Assembly: GCF_000174195.1 (NCBI RefSeq)
Contig: NZ_ACFY01000104.1
Location: forward strand, 37,883-101,882
Direction: 5' to 3'
DNA from: Roseburia inulinivorans DSM 16841
GTDB lineage: Bacteria; Bacillota; Clostridia; Lachnospirales; Lachnospiraceae
DNA: 64,000 bases
Shown here: one piece after another, positions 44,698 to 54,125 of the stretch
How positions within the stretch are numbered: position 1 is the first letter of the stretch
How the letters are laid out: the number at the start of each line of letters is the position of its first letter
The notes under the pieces: model-generated
Databases searched by the model: none
Seen by the model: only the letters and a program-made list of their open reading frames with translations
Told to the model about the DNA's origin: nothing
Program-made: the position numbers and the translations under genes

Positions 44698-44784
44698 AAT
44701 AAATTCCTCACATTCTATTATATTATTGCTGTATTATGCAATTATTTATAACTCGTACTTATGATTTATTGTATCATCGCGAGC

Positions 44785-45564
44785 CTATTTGTAAATGATA
44801 TAAGTATAGACATCTGTACCGGATGAACCGCCGGAAAGATTTGTGACTACATCATTGCCGGAAGCTTCCTCTGTTCCTATGATCACTTCTCCCTCAATGA
44901 CATCCCCTGCGTCTTCCGTACTTTCTGTCTCCAAGACGGCCTCTGTGGATGGTACTTCTTCTGCTTCCGTGATCCAGGTTTTCTCGATTCCGGTTCCCTC
45001 TTTAATGGAAACAGAATCTTTTCCTGTCACCGTCACGTTATCGCAGGAAACATATAAAATTTTGCCGTCAATCTTCACATCGGTATTTGCCTTAATAATG
45101 ACAACTTTCAGATCTTCCTGTGCGAGAATATCCCCTCTCGTCACTCCCGTGACACTGCCGTCTTTATCCACGCCCGCAAAATCTGTGTCAAAATCATACC
45201 CGGCAGCCAATGCCTGCACGATTTTACCCTCATACAATTCCACACCATTAAACGCTGTATAATCATCCACCGTTTCATAGTCCATCCGGAGTTTTGCTGT
45301 GCCATCTTCCACGGTCAGATCATCCACTTTTACAGAATTTTTTCCATTCTCTGTATTGTACTCATCCACTGCGGAATCCACAAACTCTTTCAGCTCCGTC
45401 TCATCATAATAAGACTGGTCAAGCTGTTCCACATCCATTGAAACTACTTTGCCATGTTTTGAAACATAAACGGTATTTGTGTCTGCCTCCAGACTGGAAC
45501 CACACCCGGCGAGCATACCTGCGCAGATCATGATTGTCAGTCCAATACACCCTAATCTCTTCAT
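44785..45564 (-). CDS. Secreted lipoprotein of unknown function
   Basis: 259 residues. Lipobox LAGC at Cys21 (MKRLGCIGLTIMICAGMLAGCGSS), so anchored to the outer face of the membrane. The mature part has alternating Val/Asp beta segments (VYVSKHGKVVSMDVEQLDQSYYDETELKEFVDSAVDEYN) and an acidic Glu/Thr tail (EEVPSTEAVLETESTEDAGD). I recognise it as a lipoprotein common in Lachnospiraceae but know no function. It has its own RBS and lies between recO and glyS. Confidence 0.75.
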   Translation of the reverse strand: MKRLGCIGLTIMICAGMLAGCGSSLEADTNTVYVSKHGKVVSMDVEQLDQSYYDETELKEFVDSAVDEYNTENGKNSVKVDDLTVEDGTAKLRMDYETVDDYTAFNGVELYEGKIVQALAAGYDFDTDFAGVDKDGSVTGVTRGDILAQEDLKVVIIKANTDVKIDGKILYVSCDNVTVTGKDSVSIKEGTGIEKTWITEAEEVPSTEAVLETESTEDAGDVIEGEVIIGTEEASGNDVVTNLSGGSSGTDVYTYIIYK

Positions 45565-45624
45565 GTTACAGACTCCATCCTCTTTCTATTTCATTCAATG
45601 TTAATCTTGGATATTATACAATTT

Positions 45625-46407
45625 TTATATCATGTTTTCAACCTCTTCCAAAATTTTTAATGATTTAAAAGAATGGTTGATATAATATTTCATGTATTCC
45701 CTGATACACTGCTGTAATTCCCACAATACCTGATCGGATACAGAAAACGTGTAAAGTTTTGCAAGCTTTGCTGTCATAATATACTGCATGGTATAGACTG
45801 TGGATTCCTGCACTTTCTGATAGGTCGGCAACGCCGCCATATTTTCAGGTTTCCGCCTTAACTCATTCACGCAGTGATCGCAAAGCATGCGCGCCGTCTT
45901 TCCCGAAAACCAGTGCAGTGCCTCTTTTTTTCCGCATTTTGTGCACCCGAACACATTCGGTGCTTCCCCGTTGATTGTGAGTGTCCGGAGTTCATAGATA
46001 CATCTCACAAGCCGGTTGGAAAAAGCAGGGCTTTCGAGCGCCCGGAGTGTCTGGTAAAGCAGTTTTAACATTTCTGTCTCATCGTTATTTTCCTGACAAT
46101 AATAATCTGCAAATTCCAGAAAATAAAATCCATAATAGGCAGCGTTGAAATCTGCTGCAAGCTCCCGGAAATAATTCTGGATGGACACTTTGGCAACTGT
46201 ATATGTAGAACGTCCCTCGAAAAGTTCAAATTCCCCGAAGGAGAAAGGATTTGTCGCAGCTAAAAACTGACTGTTTGGTTTTCTTGCCCCTCTGGCAAAT
46301 GCTGTGATTTTTCCTCTCTCCCTCGTGAGCAGTGTTATTCTTTTGTCATAATCGCCAATCGGCATCGCATTTAAAACCATTCCGGTCATTACAAGGTTCT
46401 GCCCCAT
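45625..46407 (-). CDS. recO: DNA repair protein RecO
   Basis: 260 residues. N-terminal OB fold (MTGMVLNAMPIGDYDKRITLLTRERGKITAFARGARKPNS), helical core and a zinc site (CTKCGKKEAL...CDHC). Loads RecA on SSB-covered single-stranded DNA in the RecF pathway. Its 5' end overlaps the small yqzL-like gene by 62 nt, and era follows the same order as in Bacillus (era-yqzL-recO). Confidence 0.93.
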   Translation of the reverse strand: MGQNLVMTGMVLNAMPIGDYDKRITLLTRERGKITAFARGARKPNSQFLAATNPFSFGEFELFEGRSTYTVAKVSIQNYFRELAADFNAAYYGFYFLEFADYYCQENNDETEMLKLLYQTLRALESPAFSNRLVRCIYELRTLTINGEAPNVFGCTKCGKKEALHWFSGKTARMLCDHCVNELRRKPENMAALPTYQKVQESTVYTMQYIMTAKLAKLYTFSVSDQVLWELQQCIREYMKYYINHSFKSLKILEEVENMI

Positions 46408-46510
46408 TCTGCCTTACTTCCTGCTCTCTGTCACTCTCTTTTTCTCTGCATATCTCCAGATAATCGTCAATCCGTCCTGTTTCCCAAAAAGTGTTCCAGG
46501 TTTTCTCCAT
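46346..46510 (-). CDS. yqzL: Small YqzL-like protein between era and recO
   Basis: 54 residues from ATG 46510 with a very good ribosome site (GGAGGGAAAAACG). The N-terminus MEKTWNTFWETGRIDDYLEI matches the (F)TWK(.)F..TG.IDAYL pattern of YqzL, the small protein found between era and recO in Bacillus. The tail after residue 30 overlaps recO in another frame (46346-46407), so the 3' part is under double coding constraint. Function unknown. Confidence 0.7.
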   Translation of the reverse strand: MEKTWNTFWETGRIDDYLEICREKESDREQEVRQNGAEPCNDRNGFKCDADWRL

Positions 46511-46590
46511 CGTTTTTCCCTCCTGCCATCTGTATACAGATAGGATTTGCGTTGTGAAAAACCTTATACACGTTAAATATTGGCAACGGT

Positions 46591-47499
46591 TTAAATTTCG
46601 TCCTTATTGTATCCAAAATTTTTGATCAGAAAATCGCTGTCACGCCAGTCTTTCTTCACTTTCACCCAAAGTTTCAGATTTACTTTTGTATCCAATAACC
46701 GCTCGATCTCGTAACGCGCATTGCTTCCGATTTTTTTGAGCATTGCACCGCCTTTTCCGATGATAATTCCCTTGTGGGAATCACGCTCGCAGACGATCGT
46801 TGCGTCAATGTCAATGATATTCTGTCCCTTTCTGCCCTTCATCCGGTCGATATAAACGGCAATTCCATGCGGAATCTCATCATCGAGCGCATGCAGTGCC
46901 TTCTCACGGATGATTTCTGCAACAATAGCGCGCTCCGGCTGGTCGGTGACCGTATCCTCATCATAGAACTGCGGTCCATACGGCAGATATTTGAAAATCA
47001 TGTCAATGACCGTGTCCAGATTCTTTGCACGCAGTGCAGACGCCGGAATAATCTCCGCAAAATCGTACACTTTGCGGTATGTGTCAATATATTCCACGAT
47101 TTTTTCACGGTCTACGGTATCCACTTTATTGATGATCAGAATGACCGGTGTTTTTACTTTTTTCAACTGCTCGATAATGTGCTGCTCGCCGGCTCCGATA
47201 AAATTAGACGGTTCCACAAGCCATAAGATCACATCCACCTCATTTAAGGTATGCTCTGCCACATTTACCATGTACTCCCCAAGTTTATTTTTTGCCCTGT
47301 GGATCCCCGGTGTATCCAGAAATACGATCTGCCCACGTTCCATATCCGTATAGACCGTCTGGATGCGGTTTCTGGTCGTCTGCGGTTTGTTCGATGTGAT
47401 TGCGATCTTCTGTCCGATCAGATGGTTCATTAATGTGGATTTTCCCACGTTTGGTCTTCCGATGATCGTCACAAATCCGGATTTAAATTTTTCGTTCAT
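46591..47499 (-). CDS. era: GTPase Era
   Basis: 302 residues. G1 GRPNVGKSTL, G3 DTPGIHRAKNKLGEYM, G4 INKVDTVD, then the C-terminal KH RNA-binding domain (GIIIGKGGAMLKKIGSNARYEIERLLDTKVNLKLWVKVKKDWR). Assembles the 30S subunit by binding the 3' end of 16S rRNA. Start ATG after GAGAGGAAG. Head of era-yqzL-recO. Confidence 0.97.
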   Translation of the reverse strand: MNEKFKSGFVTIIGRPNVGKSTLMNHLIGQKIAITSNKPQTTRNRIQTVYTDMERGQIVFLDTPGIHRAKNKLGEYMVNVAEHTLNEVDVILWLVEPSNFIGAGEQHIIEQLKKVKTPVILIINKVDTVDREKIVEYIDTYRKVYDFAEIIPASALRAKNLDTVIDMIFKYLPYGPQFYDEDTVTDQPERAIVAEIIREKALHALDDEIPHGIAVYIDRMKGRKGQNIIDIDATIVCERDSHKGIIIGKGGAMLKKIGSNARYEIERLLDTKVNLKLWVKVKKDWRDSDFLIKNFGYNKDEI

Positions 47500-47549
47500 A
47501 AACTTCCTCTCTTTGTATTTATTTACTCAGATAATTGTAAATTTCACAA

Positions 47550-50471
47550 TCATCGTTCTGATTCATTCAAGTGTTTTACTTCCCCAAACATTCCTTCACT
47601 TGCCTGCAAGGTTTCCTCATTTCCGACTACACAGAGATTATTCTCTGCGAGAACAGATGCGATCATATCCCGGAGTCCCCGGATATCCTCCTGCGTCGCA
47701 CCGATCACCTGATCACGCTCTTTCTGGATCTCTTCGTACGAAATATTCTGTAAATAAGCTGCCATGGACCGATCGCCCTTCGTGCTTGGATTCATTGGCA
47801 CATCCATATCACTGATCGTCCCGATGATATATTTTGTCATGTCACGTTCATCCGCAGTAAACTGCTCAATATATGCAGGGATTCCGTCATAAATCTCATT
47901 TGTTTTTTCCAGATTTGGATCACGGTAAGAGACAAAATAAGTGTCTCCATTCTTCATATAACCGTTCATGCAGCCGTATGCTCCGCCTTTCACACGGATA
48001 TTGATCCAGAGGTAATCATACTCCATGATCACTTTTAAAATGCGCAGTGCACCGTGATAGTCAAAGCCATGTGCACGGAAATTTCCGGCTCTCGCCACAT
48101 ACAGCACCTGGGAGGCATCCATAAATCCCTCATTCTTCCGGACCGGGACGATCTCTGCCTGTTTTTCCTCCCCGGAAGTTTCATATAACATTGGAATAAA
48201 TTTTTCCAGCTCTGTTTCTACGATAGAAAGCCCGTCTTTTTCGCAGGTGACGCTGACCAGAAGATGTTCTTTTGTAAAAATTGAGGAAACCATCTCTTTT
48301 AGTTTTGCGGTCAGTGCTTCTTTTCTCTCATCAAAATGTGCTTCCAGATCACACAGCGTCTCATAGAATGTGATCGTATCTTTGTAAGCAGCCGCCTTGG
48401 AAAAATAAGTCATGGCTCTTGTCGAAGCCACGGAATGTCCGGCGGAACTGATGCTTACCTGAAGTCTTGATTTCAACTCGGCAATAATCTCATACAGACG
48501 CTTTTCATCATCAATGTTTGAGGTGAAAAGCATTTCTTTCATCAATGTAGCTGCTTCCGGCAATTTGTCATATAATGCCTTGGTGCGCACCTCAAATTTC
48601 ACCTGATAATCATCTTTATCCTTCACGCTCGGATACACACCGATCGTACTGCTGATTCCTCCGGTATGGATGTTCACCTCATTTGCAAAATCCGCATAGG
48701 AATAATTTTTTGTATCCACATAGCCAAGTACCGCCTTCAATACGCCAAGATACGGAATGTCCTCTGCCGGAACGTGCGCAATATCAAACAACATGGTCAG
48801 ATAAATGATCCCATTCGAATAAATATCATGGTGTACCACCGGGATACCTTTCACTGAAAGTTCTGTATTATAAAAAGGTGCTGCCTCCTTTTTCATATCA
48901 GAGCGCGCAAGCATCGGAATTTTTTCCAGATCTTCTTTTGGAGAAGGTGTCTCCTGATATTCCTTCAGGTGTTTTGTATCTGCGATCAGCTTTCGGATCT
49001 CATCTTCTGATAACCCCGCTTTATATTCCGCAAGTTTTTTCTCTAAGGCAGCCTCATTTTTTGCATTTAAGCCTTTCTCAGGTTCAATGATTACAACAGA
49101 TGCATGCTTGTTATTTAATAAATACTTCTGAATCAGCTGCTCAAAATAATCTGTCTCCACCTGCTCTTTTAAGAAACGGTAAGTATCTAATGCCTCCAGA
49201 TGAAGGAATGGACGCATATCATCATAAAGCCAGCTGTCCAGACACTGGATCCCATATAAAAGTCCTTTTGGGAAATGTCCGAAATCAGCCTCACGGTAAC
49301 GGAATTCAGAACTATTGATCCCTGCCAGCAGCGATTTTTTATTTAATCCATTTTTTACAAGCCCTTCTAATGTCTCACGGATGACAGCCAGAAAATGCTC
49401 TTTTTCCTGCGGATTGGTATTTTTTGCAATCACAGAAAATGTCGGCTGCAGCGTTCCACTGTCATATCCGCCTGTGATCTCTGAACCGATCCCGGCATCG
49501 ATCAATGCCTGTTTTAACGGTGCTCCCGGCGCACTGACCAGCGCATAATCCAAAATATCAAATGCGAGATACAATTTCTCGTCCAGTGCTGTTTCTATCA
49601 CCGTGTTATAAGAAAGATAGGTATTGTTTTCTTCGGATTCCGTGGAAGAAATGGAATACTTATGTGTCACTTCGATTGGTTTTTCAAATGGTTTCTGAAG
49701 CTTTATCTCTGAATCAAGCCCGATTGCCTCATATTTCCCCAGATATGCTTCATCCATCCACGCAAGCTTCTCTGCCACATCCATATCTCCATAGAGATAA
49801 ATGTAGGAATTACAAGGATGATAATATCTGCGGTGGAAATCCAGATATTCCTCGTAAGTCAGTTCCGGAATATGCAGAGGATCTCCGCCGGAAACGTTTG
49901 CATAAGTCGTGTCCGGAAAAAGGGATGTCATGATCTGACGGCTTAAGACATCATCCGGTGAGGAAAAAGCGCCTTTCATCTCATTGTATACAACACCGTT
50001 GATGGTCACCGGAGCATCCTCGCTCTCTAATTCATAGTGCCATCCCTCCTGCTGGAAGATCTCCTGATATTTATAAATATTCGGATGAAAAACCGCATCC
50101 ATATAGACACTCATCAGATTCTGGAAATCTTTATCATTGCAGCTTGCGATCGGATAGATTGTCTTCTCCGGATAAGTCATTGCATTCAAAAAGGTGTTCA
50201 AGGAACCCTTCACCAGTTCCACAAAAGGATCTTTGACCGGATATTTGTCAGAACCACACAAAACAGTGTGCTCAATGATATGTGCCACCCCCGTGGAATC
50301 CTCCGGCGGTGTGCGAAAACCGATATAAAAGACCTTATTGTCATCATCGTTGGAAATCACTGCGATCCGCGCTCCGCTTTTTTTGTGGCGGAGAATGATT
50401 CCTTCGGAATTGAGATCTTTGATCGGGCGTTTTTCTAAAATTTCATATGCCTGTAAATCTTTTAACTGCAT
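47550..50471 (-). CDS. M16C-family zinc metallopeptidase (PreP-like)
   Basis: 973 residues, the two-half clamshell type. Zinc site HIIEH at residues 64-68 (TGVAHIIEHTVLCGSDKYPVKDPF), with the distal Glu in YNEMKGAFSSPDD. The inverted HXXEH motif and length agree with the presequence-protease/falcilysin group, which degrades unstructured peptides. The C-terminal half lacks the motif, as usual (YAYLQNISYEEIQKERDQVIGATQEDIRGLRDMI). No signal peptide: cytosolic peptide clearance is likely. Followed by era, 50 nt downstream. Confidence 0.9.
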   Translation of the reverse strand: MQLKDLQAYEILEKRPIKDLNSEGIILRHKKSGARIAVISNDDDNKVFYIGFRTPPEDSTGVAHIIEHTVLCGSDKYPVKDPFVELVKGSLNTFLNAMTYPEKTIYPIASCNDKDFQNLMSVYMDAVFHPNIYKYQEIFQQEGWHYELESEDAPVTINGVVYNEMKGAFSSPDDVLSRQIMTSLFPDTTYANVSGGDPLHIPELTYEEYLDFHRRYYHPCNSYIYLYGDMDVAEKLAWMDEAYLGKYEAIGLDSEIKLQKPFEKPIEVTHKYSISSTESEENNTYLSYNTVIETALDEKLYLAFDILDYALVSAPGAPLKQALIDAGIGSEITGGYDSGTLQPTFSVIAKNTNPQEKEHFLAVIRETLEGLVKNGLNKKSLLAGINSSEFRYREADFGHFPKGLLYGIQCLDSWLYDDMRPFLHLEALDTYRFLKEQVETDYFEQLIQKYLLNNKHASVVIIEPEKGLNAKNEAALEKKLAEYKAGLSEDEIRKLIADTKHLKEYQETPSPKEDLEKIPMLARSDMKKEAAPFYNTELSVKGIPVVHHDIYSNGIIYLTMLFDIAHVPAEDIPYLGVLKAVLGYVDTKNYSYADFANEVNIHTGGISSTIGVYPSVKDKDDYQVKFEVRTKALYDKLPEAATLMKEMLFTSNIDDEKRLYEIIAELKSRLQVSISSAGHSVASTRAMTYFSKAAAYKDTITFYETLCDLEAHFDERKEALTAKLKEMVSSIFTKEHLLVSVTCEKDGLSIVETELEKFIPMLYETSGEEKQAEIVPVRKNEGFMDASQVLYVARAGNFRAHGFDYHGALRILKVIMEYDYLWINIRVKGGAYGCMNGYMKNGDTYFVSYRDPNLEKTNEIYDGIPAYIEQFTADERDMTKYIIGTISDMDVPMNPSTKGDRSMAAYLQNISYEEIQKERDQVIGATQEDIRGLRDMIASVLAENNLCVVGNEETLQASEGMFGEVKHLNESER

Positions 50472-50560
50472 CTGTCTGTCCTCTCTCTAATACATACTGT
50501 TCTATAGTATACCACACTTCGCGGCATTATCCTATTTTTATCTTCGAAAATTTCTGAAAC

Positions 50561-50614
50561 AAAAAAAGACTGTAACAACCATTCCCTATTCTTAAGGAAT
50601 ACCGTGTTACAGTC
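50561..50614 (-). terminator. Terminator of the cold-shock gene
   Basis: Minus strand GACTGTAACA (50605-50614) with TGTTACAGTC (50568-50577) and inner ATTCC/GGAAT pairs, then T7. 29 nt after the csp stop. Confidence 0.85.
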
Positions 50615-50642
50615 CCCCGCTTTTCAGATTCTCATCTATGAA

Positions 50643-50846
50643 TTAGCCGATGCGTCTTACATTTGCTGCCTGAGGTCCTTTTGCTCCCTCTGTCACTTCA
50701 AATTCAACTTTTTCACCGTCTTTTAACTCTTTGAATCCATCCATGTCTAATGCAGAAAAATGAACAAATACATCGTTACCATCTGCGTCGGAAATAAATC
50801 CGTAGCCTTTTTTTGCATTAAACCATTTTACAGTTCCCTGCTGCAT
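50643..50846 (-). CDS. cspA: Cold-shock-domain protein
   Basis: 67 residues. Single OB-fold cold-shock domain with RNP1 KKGYGFISD and RNP2 VFVHFSAL; starts [20 protein letters not shown] chaperone or antiterminator. AGGAGG precedes ATG at 8 nt. Single gene with strong promoter, 90-nt leader and terminator. Confidence 0.96.
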   Translation of the reverse strand: MQQGTVKWFNAKKGYGFISDADGNDVFVHFSALDMDGFKELKDGEKVEFEVTEGAKGPQAANVRRIG

Positions 50847-50888
50847 AACAAAATCCTCCTAATACCTCTAAAACCTTTTTGTAAATTT

Positions 50889-50947
50889 GACATGTTTTTG
50901 TGCATGTCACACAAATTGAAGTTAGCATACATCGGATTTTTTGTCAA
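50889..50947 (-). promoter_or_regulatory. Promoter and leader hairpin of the cold-shock gene
   Basis: Minus strand: -35 TTGACA (50942-50947), 17-nt spacer, -10 TAACTT in an extended context (TATGCTAACTT; 50919-50924). Just inside the leader TGACATG (50903-50909) pairs with CATGTCA (50889-50895), an 7-bp hairpin near the 5' end of the transcript. Confidence 0.6.
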
Positions 50948-50963
50948 CAACTATTAATAAATT

Positions 50964-51857
50964 TTACTGCTTGATCTGCACATCAATCTGCTGATACGGA
51001 ATCGAAATATGATTTTCATCCAGTGCATATTTGATATTTTCCATCAACCGCCACTTCGTATCCCAGTAATCTGCTGTTTTGACCCAGATCCGGATACCAA
51101 GGTCCACCGAAGATGCACCAAGATTATCTACGAACACCACAACGTCCTCTTCCGGCAGTCTTGCCGGATCATTTCTGCCGATCTCATATAAAATATTTTT
51201 TGCAGTACGGATATCTGCTTCATAACCAATACCTACCACAATGTCCACCCGCCGTTTATCCATATGCGATACATTGACCAGGCTGCTGTTGGACAGATTA
51301 CCGTTTGGAATCACGATCATTTTATTGTCTACGGTCTTTAACTTGGTATAGAAAACAGAAATCTCGTATACCGTTCCTTCATTTGAGCCCTCAATGATAT
51401 AATCTCCTACCACAAAAGGTTTTAGCAAAAGGATCAGCACTCCGCCTGCAAAGTTGGAGAGACTTCCCTGCAGTGCAAGACCAACCGCCACACCACAGGA
51501 ACCGAGCACTGCCACCGCTGAGGTAGTTGCTATCCCAAACAGGCTTAAGATTGTCAGGATCAGGATAAAATACAGTGCATATTTCACGACTGCAGACAGG
51601 AACTGTATCACTCCGACATCTGCATTTCTGCGCTCCATCGTTTTTCTTACGATCTTAACGATCAGACCGATCAGTTTAGCTCCCACTGCATATACGATGA
51701 CCGCAATGACAACCTGCAGTGCAAAATTCAAAAGATCCGGAACAAGGTTTTGAAAATAAGTGCGGAGAATCCCGGGATTTTTTGCAACCTCCTGAAGATT
51801 TTCCTGCGCTTCGGCAATGGCTTCCACTGCCTCTGTTGTACCAACTGTCAGCAACAT
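50964..51857 (-). CDS. mscS: Small-conductance mechanosensitive channel (MscS family)
   Basis: 297 residues. Amphipathic N-terminus, three membrane helices (LLNFALQVVIAVIVYAVGAKLI, ALYFILILTILSLFGI and the pore-lining VAVLGSCGVAVGLALQGSLSNFAGGVLILLLKPF), then the cytoplasmic beta and alpha/beta domains (VGDYIIEGSNEGTVYEISVFYTKLKTVDNKMIVIPNG). Releases solutes on hypo-osmotic shock. It lies 17 nt after serA on the same strand, so probably the last gene of the amino-acid operon. Confidence 0.93.
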   Translation of the reverse strand: MLLTVGTTEAVEAIAEAQENLQEVAKNPGILRTYFQNLVPDLLNFALQVVIAVIVYAVGAKLIGLIVKIVRKTMERRNADVGVIQFLSAVVKYALYFILILTILSLFGIATTSAVAVLGSCGVAVGLALQGSLSNFAGGVLILLLKPFVVGDYIIEGSNEGTVYEISVFYTKLKTVDNKMIVIPNGNLSNSSLVNVSHMDKRRVDIVVGIGYEADIRTAKNILYEIGRNDPARLPEEDVVVFVDNLGASSVDLGIRIWVKTADYWDTKWRLMENIKYALDENHISIPYQQIDVQIKQ

Positions 51858-51874
51858 TTTTCTGCCCTCATTTT

Positions 51875-53041
51875 TTATTTTACTTTACGGACTTTTAAGA
51901 CGCCCTCAATGTTCTCTAACTTCTGAATGACTTCATCTGTTACAGGTGAATCCACATCGATCAATACATATGCATAATCACCTTTGGATTTGTTTGTCAT
52001 TCCTGCAATGTTCATTCCGGCATCTCCCAATGTTGTGGAGTACTGACTGATCATACCACTTACATTCCGATGCAGGATACCGATTCTTCCTGCGGTAGTA
52101 CATGCGCCCATAGAACAATCCGGGAAGTTCACGGAATGGACAATGTTACCATTCTCCATATAATCACGGATCTCTCTGACTGCCATGATCGCACAGTTAT
52201 CCTCTGACTCTGCGGTAGATGCTCCAAGATGTGGTGTTACAATACATCCCTTTGCTCCGACTGTGGTTGGATTTGGGAAATCAGATACATATTTTTTGAT
52301 TTTTCCGGCAGCTAAAGCTTCCACCATAGCTTCTTCATCCACAAGAAGGTCTCTGGCAAAATTTAAAACAATTGCATTTGGTTTCATCATGGCAATTGCT
52401 TCTGCATTGACCATCTTCTTTGTAGAATCCAAAAGTGGAACATGAATCGTAATGTAATCACACTCTCGGTAAATATCTTCCACATTGCTGATATGTTTGA
52501 CACTTCTGGAAAGATTCCATGCTGCACTGACGGAAATGTATGGATCATATCCATATACATCCATACCCATATGGATGGCTGCGTTGGCAACTAACACACC
52601 GATAGCACCAAGTCCGATGACGCCGAGTTTCTTACCTGAAATCTCAGTTCCTGCAAAGTTCTTTTTCTGTTTTTCTGCTGTTTTTGCAATGTTCTCATCA
52701 TTCTGATTTGCAAGGCACCAGTCGATACCACCTACAATATCACGGGATGCATAAAGCATTCCTGCAAAAACAAGTTCTTTTACACCGTTTGCATTTGCCC
52801 CCGGAGTATTGAATACAACGATTCCTTTTTCTGCACATTTATCAAGAGGAATGTTGTTGACACCAGCTCCTGCCCTTGCTACTGCAAGCAGGCAATCCGG
52901 AAGTTCAAGATCATGCATGGCAGCACTTCTTACGAGTGCTGCGTCTGCCTGACCTAAGTCCTCTACTTTTTCATAGTCGTTTGAGAAAAGATCTAATCCT
53001 ACGGATGCAATTGGATTTAAGCAATTATATTTGAACATCAT
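51875..53041 (-). CDS. serA: D-3-phosphoglycerate dehydrogenase
   Basis: 388 residues. First step of serine synthesis. NAD-binding LGVIGLGAIGVLVANAA, catalytic Arg in NFARDLLVDE, His in VTPHLGASTAES, and a C-terminal ACT domain (MINIAGMTNKSKGDYAYVLIDVDS) that usually binds serine. It overlaps the serC stop by 4 nt (ATGA). The short N-terminal part and 388 length put it in the 'short with ACT' class common in Firmicutes. Confidence 0.95.
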   Translation of the reverse strand: MMFKYNCLNPIASVGLDLFSNDYEKVEDLGQADAALVRSAAMHDLELPDCLLAVARAGAGVNNIPLDKCAEKGIVVFNTPGANANGVKELVFAGMLYASRDIVGGIDWCLANQNDENIAKTAEKQKKNFAGTEISGKKLGVIGLGAIGVLVANAAIHMGMDVYGYDPYISVSAAWNLSRSVKHISNVEDIYRECDYITIHVPLLDSTKKMVNAEAIAMMKPNAIVLNFARDLLVDEEAMVEALAAGKIKKYVSDFPNPTTVGAKGCIVTPHLGASTAESEDNCAIMAVREIRDYMENGNIVHSVNFPDCSMGACTTAGRIGILHRNVSGMISQYSTTLGDAGMNIAGMTNKSKGDYAYVLIDVDSPVTDEVIQKLENIEGVLKVRKVK

Positions 53042-54120
53042 GCATTTTCCTCCTCAAACTTCTTCATGAATTCTACTAATTTTTCAACGCCCGCTTTCGG
53101 CATTGCATTGTAAATGGATGCTCTCATACCACCTACGGTACGATGTCCTTTTAAGTTTACAAATCCGGCTGCTGCTGCCTCTTTTACAAACTTGGCATCT
53201 AATTCTTCATTGCCGGTCACAAATGGAACATTCATAAGGGAACGGTCTTCTTTTCTTACGGTTCCCTTGAACAGTCTGCTCTGGTCTAAAAAATCATATA
53301 AGATTTTTGCTTTCTCTTCATTGCGCTCTTTCATCACAGAAAGCCCGCCCATCTTCTTTAACCATTTGAACACTTTGCCGCAGATATAAATATTGTAGCA
53401 AGGTGGTGTATTGTAAAGGGAATCATTATCTGCCTGTGTTTTCCACTTTAACATGGTTGGGGTTCCCGGAAGGACATCATCGGTAATTAAATCCTCACGG
53501 ATGATTGCGATCACAACTCCGGCAGGACCGATATTCTTCTGAACGCCGCCATATACAACTCCGTAATTTGTGACATCCATCGGTTCAGACAAAAAGCAGG
53601 AGGATACATCGGATACTAAAATCCTGCCTTTTGTGTTTGGAAGTTTTTTGTATTTTGTTCCATAAATTGTATTGTTTTCACAGATGTATACATAATCCAT
53701 ATCATCTGTGATCGGAAGATCAGAACAATCCGGGATATAAGAGAATGTCTCATCTGCAGAAGAAGCAAGTTCAACTGCCTCTCCGTAGATTTTTGCTTCC
53801 TGGAATGCTTTCTTTGCCCACTGACCAGTTAAGATATATCCGGCCTTGCGGTTTTTCATCAGGTTCATAGGAACCTCTGCAAAGAACTGTGAAGCTCCGC
53901 CCTGTAAAAACAGTACCTTGTAATTGTCCGGGATATTTAACAGATCTCTTAAATCCTGCTCTGCCTCTTTGATGATGTTATCATACACTTTGGAACGATG
54001 GCTCATCTCCATAACAGACATTCCACTGCCCTGATAGTCCAACATCTCATCTGCTGCTTCCTTCAATACTTCCTCTGGCAGAACGGCTGGTCCTGCGGAA
54101 AAATTGTAAACTCTGCTCAT
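53038..54120 (-). CDS. serC: Phosphoserine aminotransferase
   Basis: 360 residues from ATG 54120 (MSRVYNFSAGPAVLPEEVL, AGGAGG at 10 nt); ATG 54126, sharing an A with the ilvB stop, is the alternative. PLP enzyme that makes phosphoserine from 3-phosphohydroxypyruvate. Substrate-binding FSAGPA, FLQGGASQFF, and the PLP-Lys region YGGVQKNIGPAG with the Schiff-base Lys. Coupled to ilvB upstream and serA downstream. Confidence 0.95.
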   Translation of the reverse strand: MSRVYNFSAGPAVLPEEVLKEAADEMLDYQGSGMSVMEMSHRSKVYDNIIKEAEQDLRDLLNIPDNYKVLFLQGGASQFFAEVPMNLMKNRKAGYILTGQWAKKAFQEAKIYGEAVELASSADETFSYIPDCSDLPITDDMDYVYICENNTIYGTKYKKLPNTKGRILVSDVSSCFLSEPMDVTNYGVVYGGVQKNIGPAGVVIAIIREDLITDDVLPGTPTMLKWKTQADNDSLYNTPPCYNIYICGKVFKWLKKMGGLSVMKERNEEKAKILYDFLDQSRLFKGTVRKEDRSLMNVPFVTGNEELDAKFVKEAAAAGFVNLKGHRTVGGMRASIYNAMPKAGVEKLVEFMKKFEEENA

Positions 54121-54125
54121 AATCA

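Noticed and set aside
44698..44784. Glycine T-box before glyS
   Set aside because: Too short for a T-box and no AGGGTGGNACCGCG-like antiterminator is present.
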